Shown here piece by piece: positions 35,913 through 48,105 of a stretch of DNA of 64,000 nucleotides. The DNA lies in NCBI GenBank assembly GCA_024516035.1, contig CM044955.1, positions 45,212,969 to 45,276,968 of the forward strand, read 5' to 3'. The position numbers and the translations under genes are program-made. Every line of letters begins with the position of its first letter. The first letter of the stretch is position 1. The notes beneath the pieces are model-generated. The model was given only the letters and a program-made list of their open reading frames with translations, was not told the origin of the DNA and did not search any database. Source of the DNA: Bactericera cockerelli. Lineage: Eukaryota; Arthropoda; Insecta; Hemiptera; Triozidae.

Positions 35913-36959
35913 CAAAAACAATTCCGGAAAAAAAAAAATCCGGATTTGCAACACTCCGGATTTCCGACGCTCCACTGTTACTGTGTACTGCATTTTAAAT
36001 GTATAATGTAAGTATCACTCTCGCTTTAGAAAAGAATGTACCTGCAAATTTTTTAACAGTTATAATATTTAATGTATGAACTCTCTGGCCTCTGTACCTC
36101 CAACCAGACAGGAGTTTCAACTTCATTACAGCAAAAGTAAAATATGAATTATTTGAGTTATAGTAATAGCCTCTTCACAATTTTGTAGGTAGCGCACAGC
36201 ATTACCTTACGAAGGTACTTGTATGAAAAACGACACATGGGGTCACTGTCAGACTAAAAGGACTCATTGTAAAAGGGTGGTCTACTCTGGGGTCTTTTCT
36301 GAACATTTTTTTTTATCTTGAACTTTTTGGGACCCGGCCCCAAATTACCGGTATAATTCATCTTAGATGGGGATTGTGACTTGTCAAATACGACGCTTTT
36401 GAGGTGCTGAATACGAAGTTGACATTTGCTATCTGCTACCTTTGAGTCTGTTACCTTTGAGGAATTATAGACTTATTTTAGGGGAATAGGTAAGGAAAAT
36501 CTTGTGGTATCGCACCAATTTATTTCTCTCGTAGTTTTGCTCTTACGAGTATATATTATCTACTCTTTATGAATGCGAGGTGTTCACAGTGTTCATAATA
36601 CGAGTTTGCAATTTCTATCCACGTATTTTACTCTCATAATTTTGAAATATTTTACAAAAGCCTATAGGTATACCTACAATACCACCCCAAAAAAATTTCT
36701 ATCAAAAATGTTCCAGTAAAAACAGAAAAGTGAAAAGTTGTGTTTAGCTGTAGCTATACAAACCTACATAGACACCAGAACATACCTGTTAGTAAATGTA
36801 TTAGTTTTACTAGTTTTGAATATCAAATATGTCCAACCATTCGTGCTCGCTAACTGATCATGAGTTACTCACAGCATTTTTTTTATAAGATAGTGTGACA
36901 TCTGCATAAAACCACCAATTTATAATTGGTAAATATGATTTTGGAAGTTACATATTATA

Positions 36960-37019
36960 CAGGGTTTCCCAGACTAGAAGCAACTTTTTTTAGAGGTATG
37001 TTCGGCACTTCAGTAACTA

Positions 37020-37068
<49 letters not shown>

Positions 37069-37858
37069 AGAAATTCAATCAAGTTTTAGGTACACAATAA
37101 AAAACAAGTTACCAATTTTTTTAAAACTTAAAAAAACACTCCTGATTTATTATAATATTATATTGGATAATCCTGAATTAGAACAGAATTATCGCATTGC
37201 ACCTAATGAGGAAGCAAAGGTTTTGCAGCTCTTAAGAAAATTCAAAGGATATATTAAATTCAATTTCTGTACTTGAACGATTTCATTCAGTTTCTGTATA
37301 CTATCTGATACAGACATCTAATTGATCTAATGGTTGTCAGAGTTCAATAGCACCGGGATTCAAAATATGAACAATTGCGCCCTCACCTGTTCTTCTTCGG
37401 AGGTTGTATAGGCACTTATCTGATAAGTTCTTAATCGCATCTTGAAGAACATTAATTTTATAAAAACTACATTTTTATCAAAGTGTATTTTTTCAACGGT
37501 GATACACAAACCTGCTATAGTAGAATTACAAACAATGCAGAGAAAATAAACTGGTGTGAACATCACACGACTTTCTACTCCCGAAACTTGAGCAGGTATT
37601 TTTTTAAAATAGAAATTTCCAAAAATAAATCAACCAAACTAAATAAAAACCTCTCAAAAAATATTTAGAAAAATTAAAAATATTGTCGGGTGGTGGGATT
37701 GAACTCAAAGATACCAAAGCGATACGCGCAGTTCTACCACTTGAACCACGCAAAAAACAAAACATTTTAACAAAGCAAAATTCTTAAAAACAACTAAGGT
37801 AAATGATATCTATAGGTAGGTACCTTTAAAATATTTACATCTAGTCTGGGACACCCTG
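36960..37858. mobile_element. TA-flanked MITE (899 bp)
   Basis: Ends CAGGGTTTCCCAGACTAGA (left) and TCTAGTCTGGGACACCCTG (right), each flanked by TA. The interior has an (ATT)n run at 37021-37068 and a tRNA-like remnant near 37685-37755. The longest frame (about 116 codons from 36926) reads through the microsatellite and has no domain. Confidence 0.82.
37021..37068. repeat. (ATT)n microsatellite
   Basis: About 15 uninterrupted ATT units inside the MITE. Confidence 0.95.
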
Positions 37859-38070
37859 TATTTTTAGGCAATTCTCACTTTTTACTCAATTAATGTTTGC
37901 ATGTTATGCGGGTGGACTGTTAAAAATATTCATTTTATTTGTTAAAACTTATAACACATTACACAAATTTAATACACTAAGTAGGTTCGACCACCATACT
38001 GTGGTGGTCAAAATGTGTTTTATTTATTTATATCGTGGACTTTAGGTTCTGGGTAAAGTTTTTCTTTACT

Positions 38071-38290
38071 GGTGGAGGTCGAAGTGGTTAAGACGCTAGT
38101 CTGGTGATCCACATAGTGTAGGGATCCGTTGGTTCGAATCCCACCCAATTCCTAAATTTGTCATTTATTTGAGACTTTGAAAACCTAAAAATGGCACCAA
38201 AGCACTGGTTGTAGATATAATGGTACTCTTTAAAATCTTTAAATCCTAATCGAGCGGTATGAATAAGGATGTTTTTATAATATTAAGTAT
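38071..38290 (+). mobile_element. SINE family F (copy 1)
   Basis: GTCGAAGTGGTTAAGACGCT, AGTCTGGTGATCCACATAGT and box B GTTGGTTCGAATCCCACCC resemble a class II tRNA with a long variable arm. The body has TTTGAGACTTTGAAAACC and AATGGCACCAAAGCACTGG. Confidence 0.7.
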
Positions 38291-38555
38291 TTTTATTGAA
38301 AATAATCTCTTCTTTTTTCTTTCACTTTGCCTTTCCTGACTCCACTTAGGGTCAGCATTGTTTAACCTCTTCCTCATGGTTGAGTTTGTTTGGTTCTGGC
38401 ACTCCTACTTCCACTTAGATATTACGGCCGAATGAGTTTCATCCGTTAAGGGCACTACTGATTTATATGATTTTGTTTTGGCTTAACAAACGACAAAAAG
38501 ACCAAGGAAACTCGTATTAAAAATTAAATAAATCGGATTAAAGTTGATGCCTGAT

Positions 38556-38933
38556 AATACAGCCTCCGTGGCGTAATACAGCCTCCGTGGCGTAATGGTT
38601 GTGACTACTGCCCGTAGTCCAGAGTTCCCGAGTTCAACTCCCGGCTGGGGCAGACTTTTCGAAGAAAATTCTGTTCCATCCAAACACGTGAGGCTGGCAT
38701 TTCCGGCCCTACCCAGGCTGGGTGAGGTTAATGTGGGTAGCTGGTACGATTCCCAGCGAATGGAGGGTAAAACCCCCGTCCTAATCTAGGACGTTAAATC
38801 AAATAGAATCGTTGGCGTTAGGAAGGGCATCCAGCCGTAAAAAAAAAATGTGCCAAAACCAATCAACCTTAACCATGAGGTTGAACAACGTCGACCCTGC
38901 TTGAGCGGGATAAGACAGAGTAAAAGAAGAAGA
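38556..38933 (+). mobile_element. tRNA-headed SINE with shared core (family C, copy 2)
   Basis: GCCTCCGTGGCGTAATGGTT, box B GAGTTCAACTCCCGGC, GAGGCTGGCATTTCCGGCCC, core CAGGCTGGGTGAGGTTAATG and CGAATGGAGGGTAAAACCCC, then GTTAGGAAGGGCATCCAGCC and GAGCGGGATAAGACAGAG. Flanked by a 15-bp target duplication AASTTGATGCCTGAT (38541-38555, 38934-38948, one mismatch). The first 19 bp of the head are duplicated in tandem. Confidence 0.88.
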
Positions 38934-40191
38934 AACTTGATGCCTGATGCCTATCTGTTAGTTTGTCTATTAACTTGTGACTCCAGAACTCCTAAACATA
39001 ATAATATATGCTGATAAATTGCTGTAGGCATAATTCTTTAATCGTGTTGGCTAACGCGACACCGTTTTACGGCCTCTTTTGTGACTTTAGAAAAAAAAAA
39101 TATAATTTTATTCCGAAATCCAAGACTCACCATGAAATTATGCTACATAAAAGGTAGTAAATTAAATTCAGATTTTAAGATTGGAGCACGTATAATAAAA
39201 TTGGTGGTAAAATTTGTTGGGGGCGCAGAACGGACAAAGGTCCCAACGTTTGCCGGTGGATTTGTTTTTTTTAGATCGGAACCTATCGAGTGGGGTATTC
39301 AATGAAATGTCTAGTCGTTCCAATGATTGATGTGATATTTTCAATAGGATCAGAGAATCTGAATGAGGTCTACAATCTACAGTTCGCAGAACCACTGGTT
39401 TTTTAGTTATGTATACCCAATACTAAAGTACCTAACAGGACGCCGCGCGCTGTCTGAAATACTTACATTTATGTAGATTACTTTGTCAACGGCATGTAAA
39501 CACTGTCAGAAGTATCTATTAGTAAAAAATAAACTTAATCCACAAAAATAACAATCTAAATTAATTTCAAATATTAATTTTAAACTTCAATGAAAAACCA
39601 AAATTATATAATTTCATACGATTGAATTAGCCAAACTTGTTTTTTATTTATTTAGTTTTATTATGTAGGATTGTAGATAAATACATCCATATATTTTTGT
39701 AAATACTTTCAAGACCTATACATATACTTGGAAGAAAAAAAAAATAAAAGCGTGTCCATAGAAAGTCCAAAAAAACCCCGTTATACCCGAAGTAACGAGA
39801 GCATATACTTCAGAACGTCACACTCAGCACCCGACAGCTGACGATGGCAAATATTTACTGAAAGCTGAAAAGCCTGAGAAGGACTTGAAGCAAGCTCTAT
39901 TGAAGCACGCGCTATACGGCGTCTATTCACTTATTCTCTCGATTGTTTTTAGACAGCGAAAAGTTTTTTCCCAGTCTGTGGGTTCAAGTAAATATTTTAA
40001 GCTGAATAATGACTAGTGGGATCTAGCTTGTTAAATAATAATGCGGGGACCATGCGCCTCACTCTTCATTGGAATGAGTGGAGAGAGTACAGTCATCCTC
40101 ATTCCAATAAGATGAATAGGTGTAACTAATGTAACAGTTAAATATTGTATGAAACAGATGGATAGGTATGCTATAAAATATATAATACCTG

Positions 40192-40262
40192 TTTGACTGC
40201 TGGAGTAAAGGGACTTTTCAGTCTTACCTCGGCAGTATAAACAAGATATATTCTATTCTATA
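40192..40262 (+). mobile_element. SINE/LINE 3' tail with (ATTCT)n end (second copy)
   Basis: GACTGCTGGAGTAAAGGGAC, TTACCTCGGCAGTATAAACA, then ATTCTATTCTAT; about 90% like 11066-11150 by eye. Confidence 0.6.
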
Positions 40263-41092
40263 TTTAGAACGGCAGATCTTAGTATTTAATGTATTCTGCC
40301 GGCCGCCGTAGGACTAAGGGTTCCTTTTGATTGCAGTATAAACAAAGTCTCATTTACCGGTTTAGTATACATAATTTTATACAAATTTAAATAAATAGGT
40401 TCTCATAAGCTGTCATGCAAAAAAAATAGAAAAAGACGGAAGAAAAGGCTCATAAAATTAAAATTTTAAAAGAAAAAAAACCTTTATAATGGACAAGAAA
40501 TAGTTCAGTCGGCACTGTTGTCAAAAGAATTTATTCGTTTACCTATATTAAGAGTTGTTTAGAATGTTTAGAGTATTAGGTAAGTTCTTTAAATTGTATA
40601 GACAAATGGTAAGAAGAGATAGCAAATAAACAATGATAGAATTGATACATGAGACTAGGTAAATTTGCGAAAATGCAATTTCAGGAAAGCGTTCTCGAGG
40701 TAAATATAGCCATTTTCTTGAGCAAACGGTGTATATTTATTCATGGAATAACAATAGCTTCATTAGAGCCCTTACACGCCATATTTTGCCCCGGAACTTG
40801 CAGTCTAACTCAATGGCCTGTTTTCGGGCTCTTCTTCTAATGTGACTTCCGTTTTGAATAACTTGGACGATGTTGTTTCGACTGTTCCTGAGGTGTTGTG
40901 TGCGCTGGTTTCTGTGTGAGAGAGCACGTGGGGCGTGGGTGGGTAATTTGTGGGTATGGGCTGTGTGTGTTTGTATGATGAACTGGCAAAGCGGGTGCAT
41001 TTTACATTTCGCTTAAACATAGTTTAGTATAGTATATGTAGTAGTGCTTTATTTAGACTGTCGGCTCGAGACAGGAAGTCCCATTACGCTAA

Positions 41093-41909
41093 TCTATATC
41101 TATAAAAGAAAGCTGTCTGTATGTATGTATGTATGTATGTGTGTGTGTATGTATGTTCTTTATACAAATCCACACCATTTGACCGAGAAACCTGAAATTT
41201 TGAACATAGGTCCGGTTGGATCAGGGAATTCTTCTAGGCTAGGTTATATCTCCCTGAGGTTAAGTTACAATGAGTAAGGATAAAAATGGATGGGTGACGC
41301 AAAAAAAATTCACGTTTTTTGACATAAATCACATTTTTTCTCGAAATTTGTCGCGACGACCTATCAACTCAAAGCGAGAAAGTTTTAAGCAAGGGTTTGA
41401 GCTTTCAATTGACATATCGATGGCGAATTTCTGATGAGCCGTTCTTGAGCTACGCCGGGTAAGGTAAAAAAAATGGATGGGTAACATTTAAAACATTCAC
41501 GTTTTTTGACCTAAATGACATTTTTTTCTCGAAATTTAAAGTGACGACCTATCAACTCAGAGCGATAAAGTTTTAGGCGAGAGTTTAGGCTTTCATTTGA
41601 CATATTGATCGCGAAATTCTGATGAGCCATTCTTGAGCTACGCCGGGGAAGACCAGAAAATAGATGGGCGACAAAAAATATTCAGGTTATTTTTCAAACC
41701 TAAATGACACTTTGTGTGTGTGTGGTGTGTGTGGTGTGGGTGTGTGTGTGTGTGTGTGTGGGTGGGTGGGTGGGTGGGTGGGTGGGTGGGTGGGTGTGGG
41801 TGGGTGTTTGTGTGGGTGGGTGTTTGTGTGGGTGGGTGGGTGGGTGTGTGTGTGTGTGTGCGTTGTGTGTGTTTGATGGGCTGGCGAAGCGACGGGTGTA
41901 ACCCGCTAG
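41093..41909 (+). mobile_element. Non-autonomous Helitron (817 bp)
   Basis: Begins TCTATATCTATAAAAG after A, ends with the hairpin CGGGTGTAACCCG and CTAG before T. This matches the Helitron rule (5' TC, 3' hairpin plus CTRR, A/T target). It carries a TATG microsatellite near its 5' end, a diverged internal duplication (41281-41460 against 41466-41650) and a long GT/GGGT run (41710-41875). No Rep/helicase. Confidence 0.8.
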
Positions 41910-42124
41910 TAGTTTAATATAGCACCAAACATAATAAATGAATGTGTTTCGTTATAGAGCTATCAATTGTGTTTTCATTCTTAACATGACTGTCTATCAG
42001 GTTGACTGGTTCTCTACATAAGAACAATAGATAATCTTACAGTGTGAATTACCCATAGAAAAACCTCTATACATAGGTATGATAGGTATATATGTAAACG
42101 TGTTTCTTTGTGTTATTGTATCAC

Positions 42125-42370
42125 AATTTTTAGTGGGTAGCGGACTTTTCCATATCTTTTAATACATAAATATCTTATTTTTGCTTATAATTCCACCACT
42201 GGTCGCTGCTCACATTAAAGCAGTTACTCATTTTTCCTCACGAGGTATGAGGGGACCCCGAACACCCAAGAACAGAGCAGAAAAAATCCTGCTTCGCTGG
42301 GAATTGAACCCAGGTCACAGTGCGTGCAATGCCTATAGCTAACTCACTCGGCCCCGTTGACTACATAGGT
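42125..42370 (-). mobile_element. SINE family B (copy 6)
   Basis: CAATTTTTAGTGGGTAGCGG, AATTCCACCACTGGTCG, ACTCATTTTTCCTCACGAGG, then box B GGGAATTGAACCCAGGTCAC. Complete at both ends; the family's best minus-strand copy. Confidence 0.75.
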
Positions 42371-42864
42371 AGAATTTATTATTATACCTTTCCGCTGGCT
42401 TGCAATACTACAGAGCCATAATATTTAATTCAATTCAATAATAACTGAGAATATTTAATGACATAATAATTAAAATAATACAACACATACGGCAAAAGTA
42501 ATAAACTTCTCTCGATAGTTAAAAGTACTGTTGAGTCACTTGATACTCAGAATAGTTACCTACTTTCAATTTTTACTTTCCTTATCCTATAATAAGGAAA
42601 GTATTTTTTAAATAAAATTTGAACAGTAGGTATGCAGTTAAATAATGATAATAATAATCGCCTCATTTATACCGCGCAATTAGGTCCATTATTCCAGCAG
42701 TGAGACCAAAATGCATCTTTAAGTGGTCAAAAATTAAAAAGGGAGGATAGTTTGTCCTTTCCCGACTGGGTTTTGAAACCATCATGGATGACCAGACCTA
42801 CTGGGACAGAGAAGGGTTGGAATAGCTAATGGGACAGATTTACAGGGGAAGTATCAATCTTGTC

Positions 42865-43030
42865 TTAAAGTATTTCTAATGTCATATATATACTTTTCAG
42901 AAGTGTATTACAAACATTCTTTTTTAATATTTTTTGTTGTTGAGATTTCAAAGTTGATCCCCTCTGGGGAAGTCCTCCCCCGGTAATGACAGAAAAACAA
43001 AACCCAGTGGAGAATGATTCCCTCTTGATA
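42865..43030. mobile_element. Diverged right part of the 51885-type element
   Basis: Shares CTTAAAGTATTTCTAATGTC, TTTTCAGAAGTGTATTACAA and the CCTCTGGGG...GATAATGA order with 52710-52810. It stops where the next TA-flanked element begins. Confidence 0.5.
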
Positions 43031-43036
43031 ACTATA

Positions 43037-43775
43037 CAGTGTGGGGCAAAAGTCTGGAAACCCCTGAATAACTTTCGAATGGCTTCTTCGGTAAAATTAA
43101 AATTTTGTACGGTAAACCGAGCTAATAAGACCTTCTTTTAGAGTTTATTTTTTTCAAATTTTATTTTTTTAATATTATTTGTTTGCAAATGGCGTCCAAC
43201 TTTCTGTATGCAGTAAAGTCTGGAAACCCCTGAATATCTTTCGAAATGGCTTTCTCAGTAAATTTAAAATTGTGTACGGTAATTCTTGGTAATTAGACCT
43301 TATATTAGAATGGGACCGATTTTTTTTTTACCGGCCCCCATGTCGGGGCCAGGGAGGCCAACTTCATTTTTTTAAATACAAAACCCCACCTTGCGATATA
43401 TTTTTGGAAAAGTCTAATTACCCCGACTTACCGTGCACAATTTTAAATTTACTGAGAAAGCCCTTTCAAAAGATATTCAGGGGTTTTCAGACTTTACTGC
43501 ATACACAAAGTTGGACGCCATTTGCAAACAGTTCATATTAAAAAAATAAAATTTGCACCAATGTATTTCTTATTTAAATACCTTTCCAAAAATGTATCGC
43601 AAAGTGGGGGTTCGTATTATTTTTGTATTAAATGTAGATAGGAGTGCAGAGAAATAGAAAGCGAGGGGGGTAAAGGTGTTCTCATTTTGATAATTATCAT
43701 TTATTTTTAGCTTTATTAGTCATTATTCTGAGTGGGCGTTCTTCCTTTTGTAACCACGAAGTGCTGATTGGGGGG
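43037..43775. mobile_element. Composite of mariner-like end and foldback arms
   Basis: CAGTGTGGGGCAAAAGTCTG then GAAACC after TA is a mariner-type end. A second direct copy of the end region follows at 43210 (AGTCTGGAAACCCCTGAATA). The block 43182-43293 is inverted at 43408-43545 (GTTGGACGCCATTTGCAAAC). From 43639 a 137-bp stretch is a diverged arm of the palindrome at 23668. No transposase. Confidence 0.6.
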
Positions 43776-44904
43776 TAAAATTAGACATTGAAATTAATTA
43801 AGAACTTATATCCAATATTCGACTAGGATTCATTAAAGTTTCTTTATCATCCAGAGTTCTAGATTATATTTAGAGTATTAATACCTATGCATATCATAGT
43901 CAATTAGTCACACTTCAATATGATATATGATCCTCACCAAACCAGGGTTCGACCAAAAATAACAACAGCAAGTGTTCTTTACTTGATAAGGAGCAGAATT
44001 TGTAATTAAGAAATTCTGACCAACCTGCGGATCGAACTCGAGATCTATGGACCACGGGCAGTAGTCACAACAGTAGGTTGGCTGACTTCCAGAGGAAACG
44101 TACATTAGGTTAAGTGAGAAACATATTTATTCAAAAGAAAGGATTTGTTTTGCTTCCAGAAGGAAGAGAAGGGGAACCACCACCGCCACACATTTGACAA
44201 AGTGCGCCTTTCAATAATTTTATTTCACACCATGTCGAGAGGAGGGGGAAAATTGTTTGAAAAGATGGTGCTGGCAAATTGTCAACTAAAGACGCGAGAA
44301 AGAAAAATAGAGCGATGATAAAATTGAGTGAGTGGTGCTCTAATGTGGAAGTCAAGTTTGAAAAATCACAATATTTTAAAGAAAAAGTCGTAGAGAAAGC
44401 TAATACAGTGCTTCACTACATATTTATTCCATTGATATAATCTTGAATGATAAACTAATAATAATCATTACCTCAGCTCTGATATGAGTAAAAAGTTCAA
44501 AAAGCATTAGTGGAGGTGTTATAACCACATGAAAATATATATAGCAGGCGCGGCCGGTGGGAAAATGTTTTGGGGGTTGCTGCCACATAAACCGAACTAA
44601 AATGGGAATTATAGAATCGCTCTTTTAGTATAATAAAGAGTTTGAGTTTGTTTACCGTGCCAATCATAATGCAATAATTATTTTAGAAATGTGTGATAAT
44701 TTAAAATGTGTACGAGATAGAAAATCCTCTCTTTTTCTTGTTTGGGTTGCTGCAGTTCCGCAGCTCCTTAACAGTGGCCGCCCCTGATGTATAGTACAGA
44801 ATTATGTATATTATGCACTAGCGGGTTTGATGGATGTATTTATACCGTGCACTTAATAGGTACCGGACAAAGATTTTCTTTCCCTATGTAGTAGCTAGCT
44901 AAGG

Positions 44905-45120
44905 TGCTACTTGTCAGGTGATCTAGGTAGTATATTTTACGGATCCGTTGGTTTGAAATGCATGAATTTTTCATCATATACGAGTAATAATAGGTATAAT
45001 ATTTGAAACTTTGAATAGATAATACTGGCATCATAACAACAACTCCTGGAATAATGGGACTCTTCAGTTCTAATACTTCTAATGGGGTAGTATAAATATT
45101 AAATAAGTTATTATTTATAT
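44905..45120 (+). mobile_element. SINE family F (degraded copy)
   Basis: GTGATCTAGGTAGTATATTT, CGGATCCGTTGGTTTGAAA, then TTTGAAACTTTGAATAG and CTCCTGGAATAATGGGACTC. Confidence 0.5.
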
Positions 45121-46303
45121 TACTTTTGATGTACCTATTATATTGAAGGATTAGTGGAGGTGCCAAAACGACCTTTCTATTAAATTATTCACTAAAGCAT
45201 CTTGTAGATGCGTTCTTCTTTCTTTTAGATCAGGAGGGTAAAAAATCTCACAATTTAAGCTAATATATTGAAATTTTGTTCCACAGACCTTTCCGCTGGC
45301 TAGAAGTACTACTGACAGTTCCCATAGCAAGGTCGGGTCCGAGATTGCCATCCCAGGTTATTTCGCACCCAGGTACAAAAATTTATCGAAATAGTGCCAA
45401 AACCGTTTACGAAGTATAAGCGTGAATTGTTGGAGTTGACGCTCATATTCTCCTAAATCTAAATAAACGGTACGAATGACCACTGATGTTAAAGCACCTT
45501 AATGAATGAAAAAAATCCAGTGGTTCGAATTATTCAATTGAACCATTTGCAATGCGTCTCCTTCATGAGTACACACTACACAACTTACGAGGAATCTGAT
45601 CACCTGTTCCTGAGATTTGCGCGTGTCAAAAATAAACCACATATAAATGTGTGTGAAAATGAGGTTACTCATTAATAAATTGGTAAATGCAGCTGCATGG
45701 TTTGTAAGTTTCAGATTGTCATTGTTGTTAATAAATAATATTTTAAGCAAAAAATAAAATAATACAGTGTTCTTATTATTTTGTAGACATAAGACACCAA
45801 AATAGACACCAAAATGAATTATGGCAAAATATACTTATTTTCTAGTCTTTGGATTTTACTCGTCGAATTTTCCAAAGTAGGTACGAGTATAGATAACTTG
45901 ACCTATTTATATCGGAAGCCTGCCTCACTGGAAAACTAATATATTATGTATATTTAACTGAAGGTGTACTGCCTTAATAAAAGATACTGATAAGGTTTCC
46001 ATCCGCCTTCCCTGTCCCAAAATACAAAGGGTACAATATTATAAAGGTCTCGCGAGTTTTGGAAAAGCAAGAAATGGTAAAACAAAGGGCGATTGAAGAT
46101 TAAAGTACCTAATCCCTAAGGAAAGAAAAAGCTATGGACAGAAAAATAAAAATTACTAATTTCTATGTAGGGTATACAACTATATACGAGTATATACAAT
46201 TATCTATATTCTATACCACTTCATGAATGTTCTAGCTTCACAAAGCTCATCAGGGAGTATCTACTGGGTGACGTTTTCTTGAGTTCTAAGATTTACCCCG
46301 TTA

Positions 46304-46770
46304 AGAGCGCACGGTTACCTCAGTGGTTGGATACTCACTTGCCATGCGAAAGGTCCCGGGTTCGATCCCCAGAGCTGACAGATTTTTTTAAACAAAATTT
46401 GGTTACAGGAGCATCGCATCGTTTGTGTTCATTCAGGACCTAAATGGGAAGTACAGTAGTAGTAAGCTCTTTATTGAAATTATTTACATAAATCACAAAA
46501 AACGAGAATATTGCCTGAGACAATCTCTACCATTTAACCCACGATCTAGCATCACTTAGAAAGGTATTGTGTCACTTATCGCTCATTAGCTGCAACACAG
46601 ACTTACTGCATATAGATATACTACGGGATGGGTAAGTTGCAACACAGTCCTACTATAGGCATAAGTACAATGGGGTGGGTAAACTACAACACAGACCACA
46701 AGCACCTGAGACAGTAGCTGATGTTTCATGGCTAATGAAATAAAAAAGGCTGAGAAAAAAAAAAAAAAAA
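46304..46770 (+). mobile_element. tRNA-derived SINE, family A (copy 6, rearranged)
   Basis: Intact head (box A CCTCAGTGGTTGGATACTCA, box B GGTTCGATCCCCAG). The body is split by about 105 bp of foreign sequence at 46455-46560, and its ACTACGGGATGGGTAAGTTG segment is duplicated. Ends in a poly(A) of 16. Confidence 0.75.
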
Positions 46771-47310
46771 CTTGAAGGATTCATAGTGGACACTATAATA
46801 TCTATCAGTCTGAAGGCATTCCAATCGTAAAATCTTTACCCGATATTATTTCCTGAGTTTGAGACTCATTGTAAGTCTTTCTTCACTGATTTCAAAATAA
46901 TGCAGATAAAACCATAAATAACTATAGGAAAATAAAAACAAAATTACTAAAATAATTTGAATGAACGCATTAATTCGTTCTTGGTTAAGTGTTGTTGGAT
47001 AAGTTGGATACCAAATGGTTAAATTTTGACAAAAAATACATAAAATTTGAACCAACAATCAACAACATAGCAAATTTTATTAGTATGACAGAAGAAGGGT
47101 ACCAGCTGTACAAAACGAGATGACTTCCATTGTTAAGTTAACTCTACATGTTAATGGTGAATTAGTTTCTTAAAAAAGTCTAAGTTAAATATAATGTTCG
47201 AGTTTAAATCTTAACTTGATTGCCTATTATTGGGTAAGTAACTATAATTTGTGTTGGTGAAACCGGCCAAAAAGAGAACGCGAAAGGGTGCCATCCTTGT
47301 AGATTTGATA

Positions 47311-48105
47311 CAGGGTGGGGCATCAAAACTTTTTTTTGAAGCGGTAACTCTGGAGCCTACGAATGACATACATAAGTATAGCGATTAACACAAATATGAT
47401 AAGTTTTTATCTCTAGATTTCTTAGGAGGACCATTATTACCTGCAAGGCCCATTCGCTGAGAGGAGACTAAAATAAAATAAAATTGTACAATTTTACTTG
47501 ACATGCATTCTTCCGATTTAGTGGTACCCTATTTTTTGTGGCATATTTTTTGCGGAGCGGGGATTTGTGATTTTTAAGGGCAATACTCGGGCGGAAATTG
47601 CAAATTTGCAAGGATTCCCAACACTAAAATGATCTATATATTTTTATAGATGTAAAATCTTGAGAAAACGACTTTTCGAATGGGTTTTAATCTTAAACCT
47701 TACATAATTTATGTTTTAATTCTGAAAAAAATTCCACTTGCTAAATGTACGTAGATAATTTGTAACATTAACGTCATTAACCCTGTTAAATTTCAAATTA
47801 ATAAAGATTTAAAGATAGTTTGTGTGCTCCACCCTGTTTTTTTTTTTTGGGTTTAACGTCGCTTTCAACTGCCATGGTCATATCACGACGGGGGTTTTAC
47901 CCTCCATTCGCAGGAAACTCACAAACCTGCTACTCACATTGACCTCACCCAGCCTGAGTGGGGCCGGGAAAAGCCAGCGTCACGAGAATTAGAATTTGAA
48001 TGGTCACCCATCCAAGTTTTAACCTCGCTGGATGTCGCTTAACTTCGGTGTTCTGAAGGGAACCGGTGTATTCAACATGCCATCGACGCTGGCTGCTCCA
48101 CCCTG
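47311..48105. mobile_element. TA-flanked MITE split by a 5S-type SINE
   Basis: Left end CAGGGTGGGGCATCAAAACT after TA, right end GTGCTCCACCCTG before TA. The SINE at 47837-48094 has inserted in the right terminus and duplicated GCTCCACCCTG, so the MITE end now appears twice. Confidence 0.78.
47837..48094 (-). mobile_element. 5S rRNA-derived SINE (family D, copy 2, full length)
   Basis: Head, core and 3' end almost identical to copy 1 at 14556, including GTTGAATACACCGGTTC, ACCGAAGTTAAGC and GACGTTAAA before the A tail (about 12). Target duplication GCTCCACCCTG at 47826-47836 and 48095-48105. Near-identity of two distant copies implies recent activity. Confidence 0.93.

Noticed and set aside
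36926..37276. A 116-codon frame with a poly-Ile run
   Set aside because: It crosses the MITE end and an (ATT)n run and has no domain.
41664..41917. Protein frames rich in Cys, Val, Gly and Trp
   Set aside because: All three forward frames are products of the GT/GGGT microsatellite inside a Helitron.
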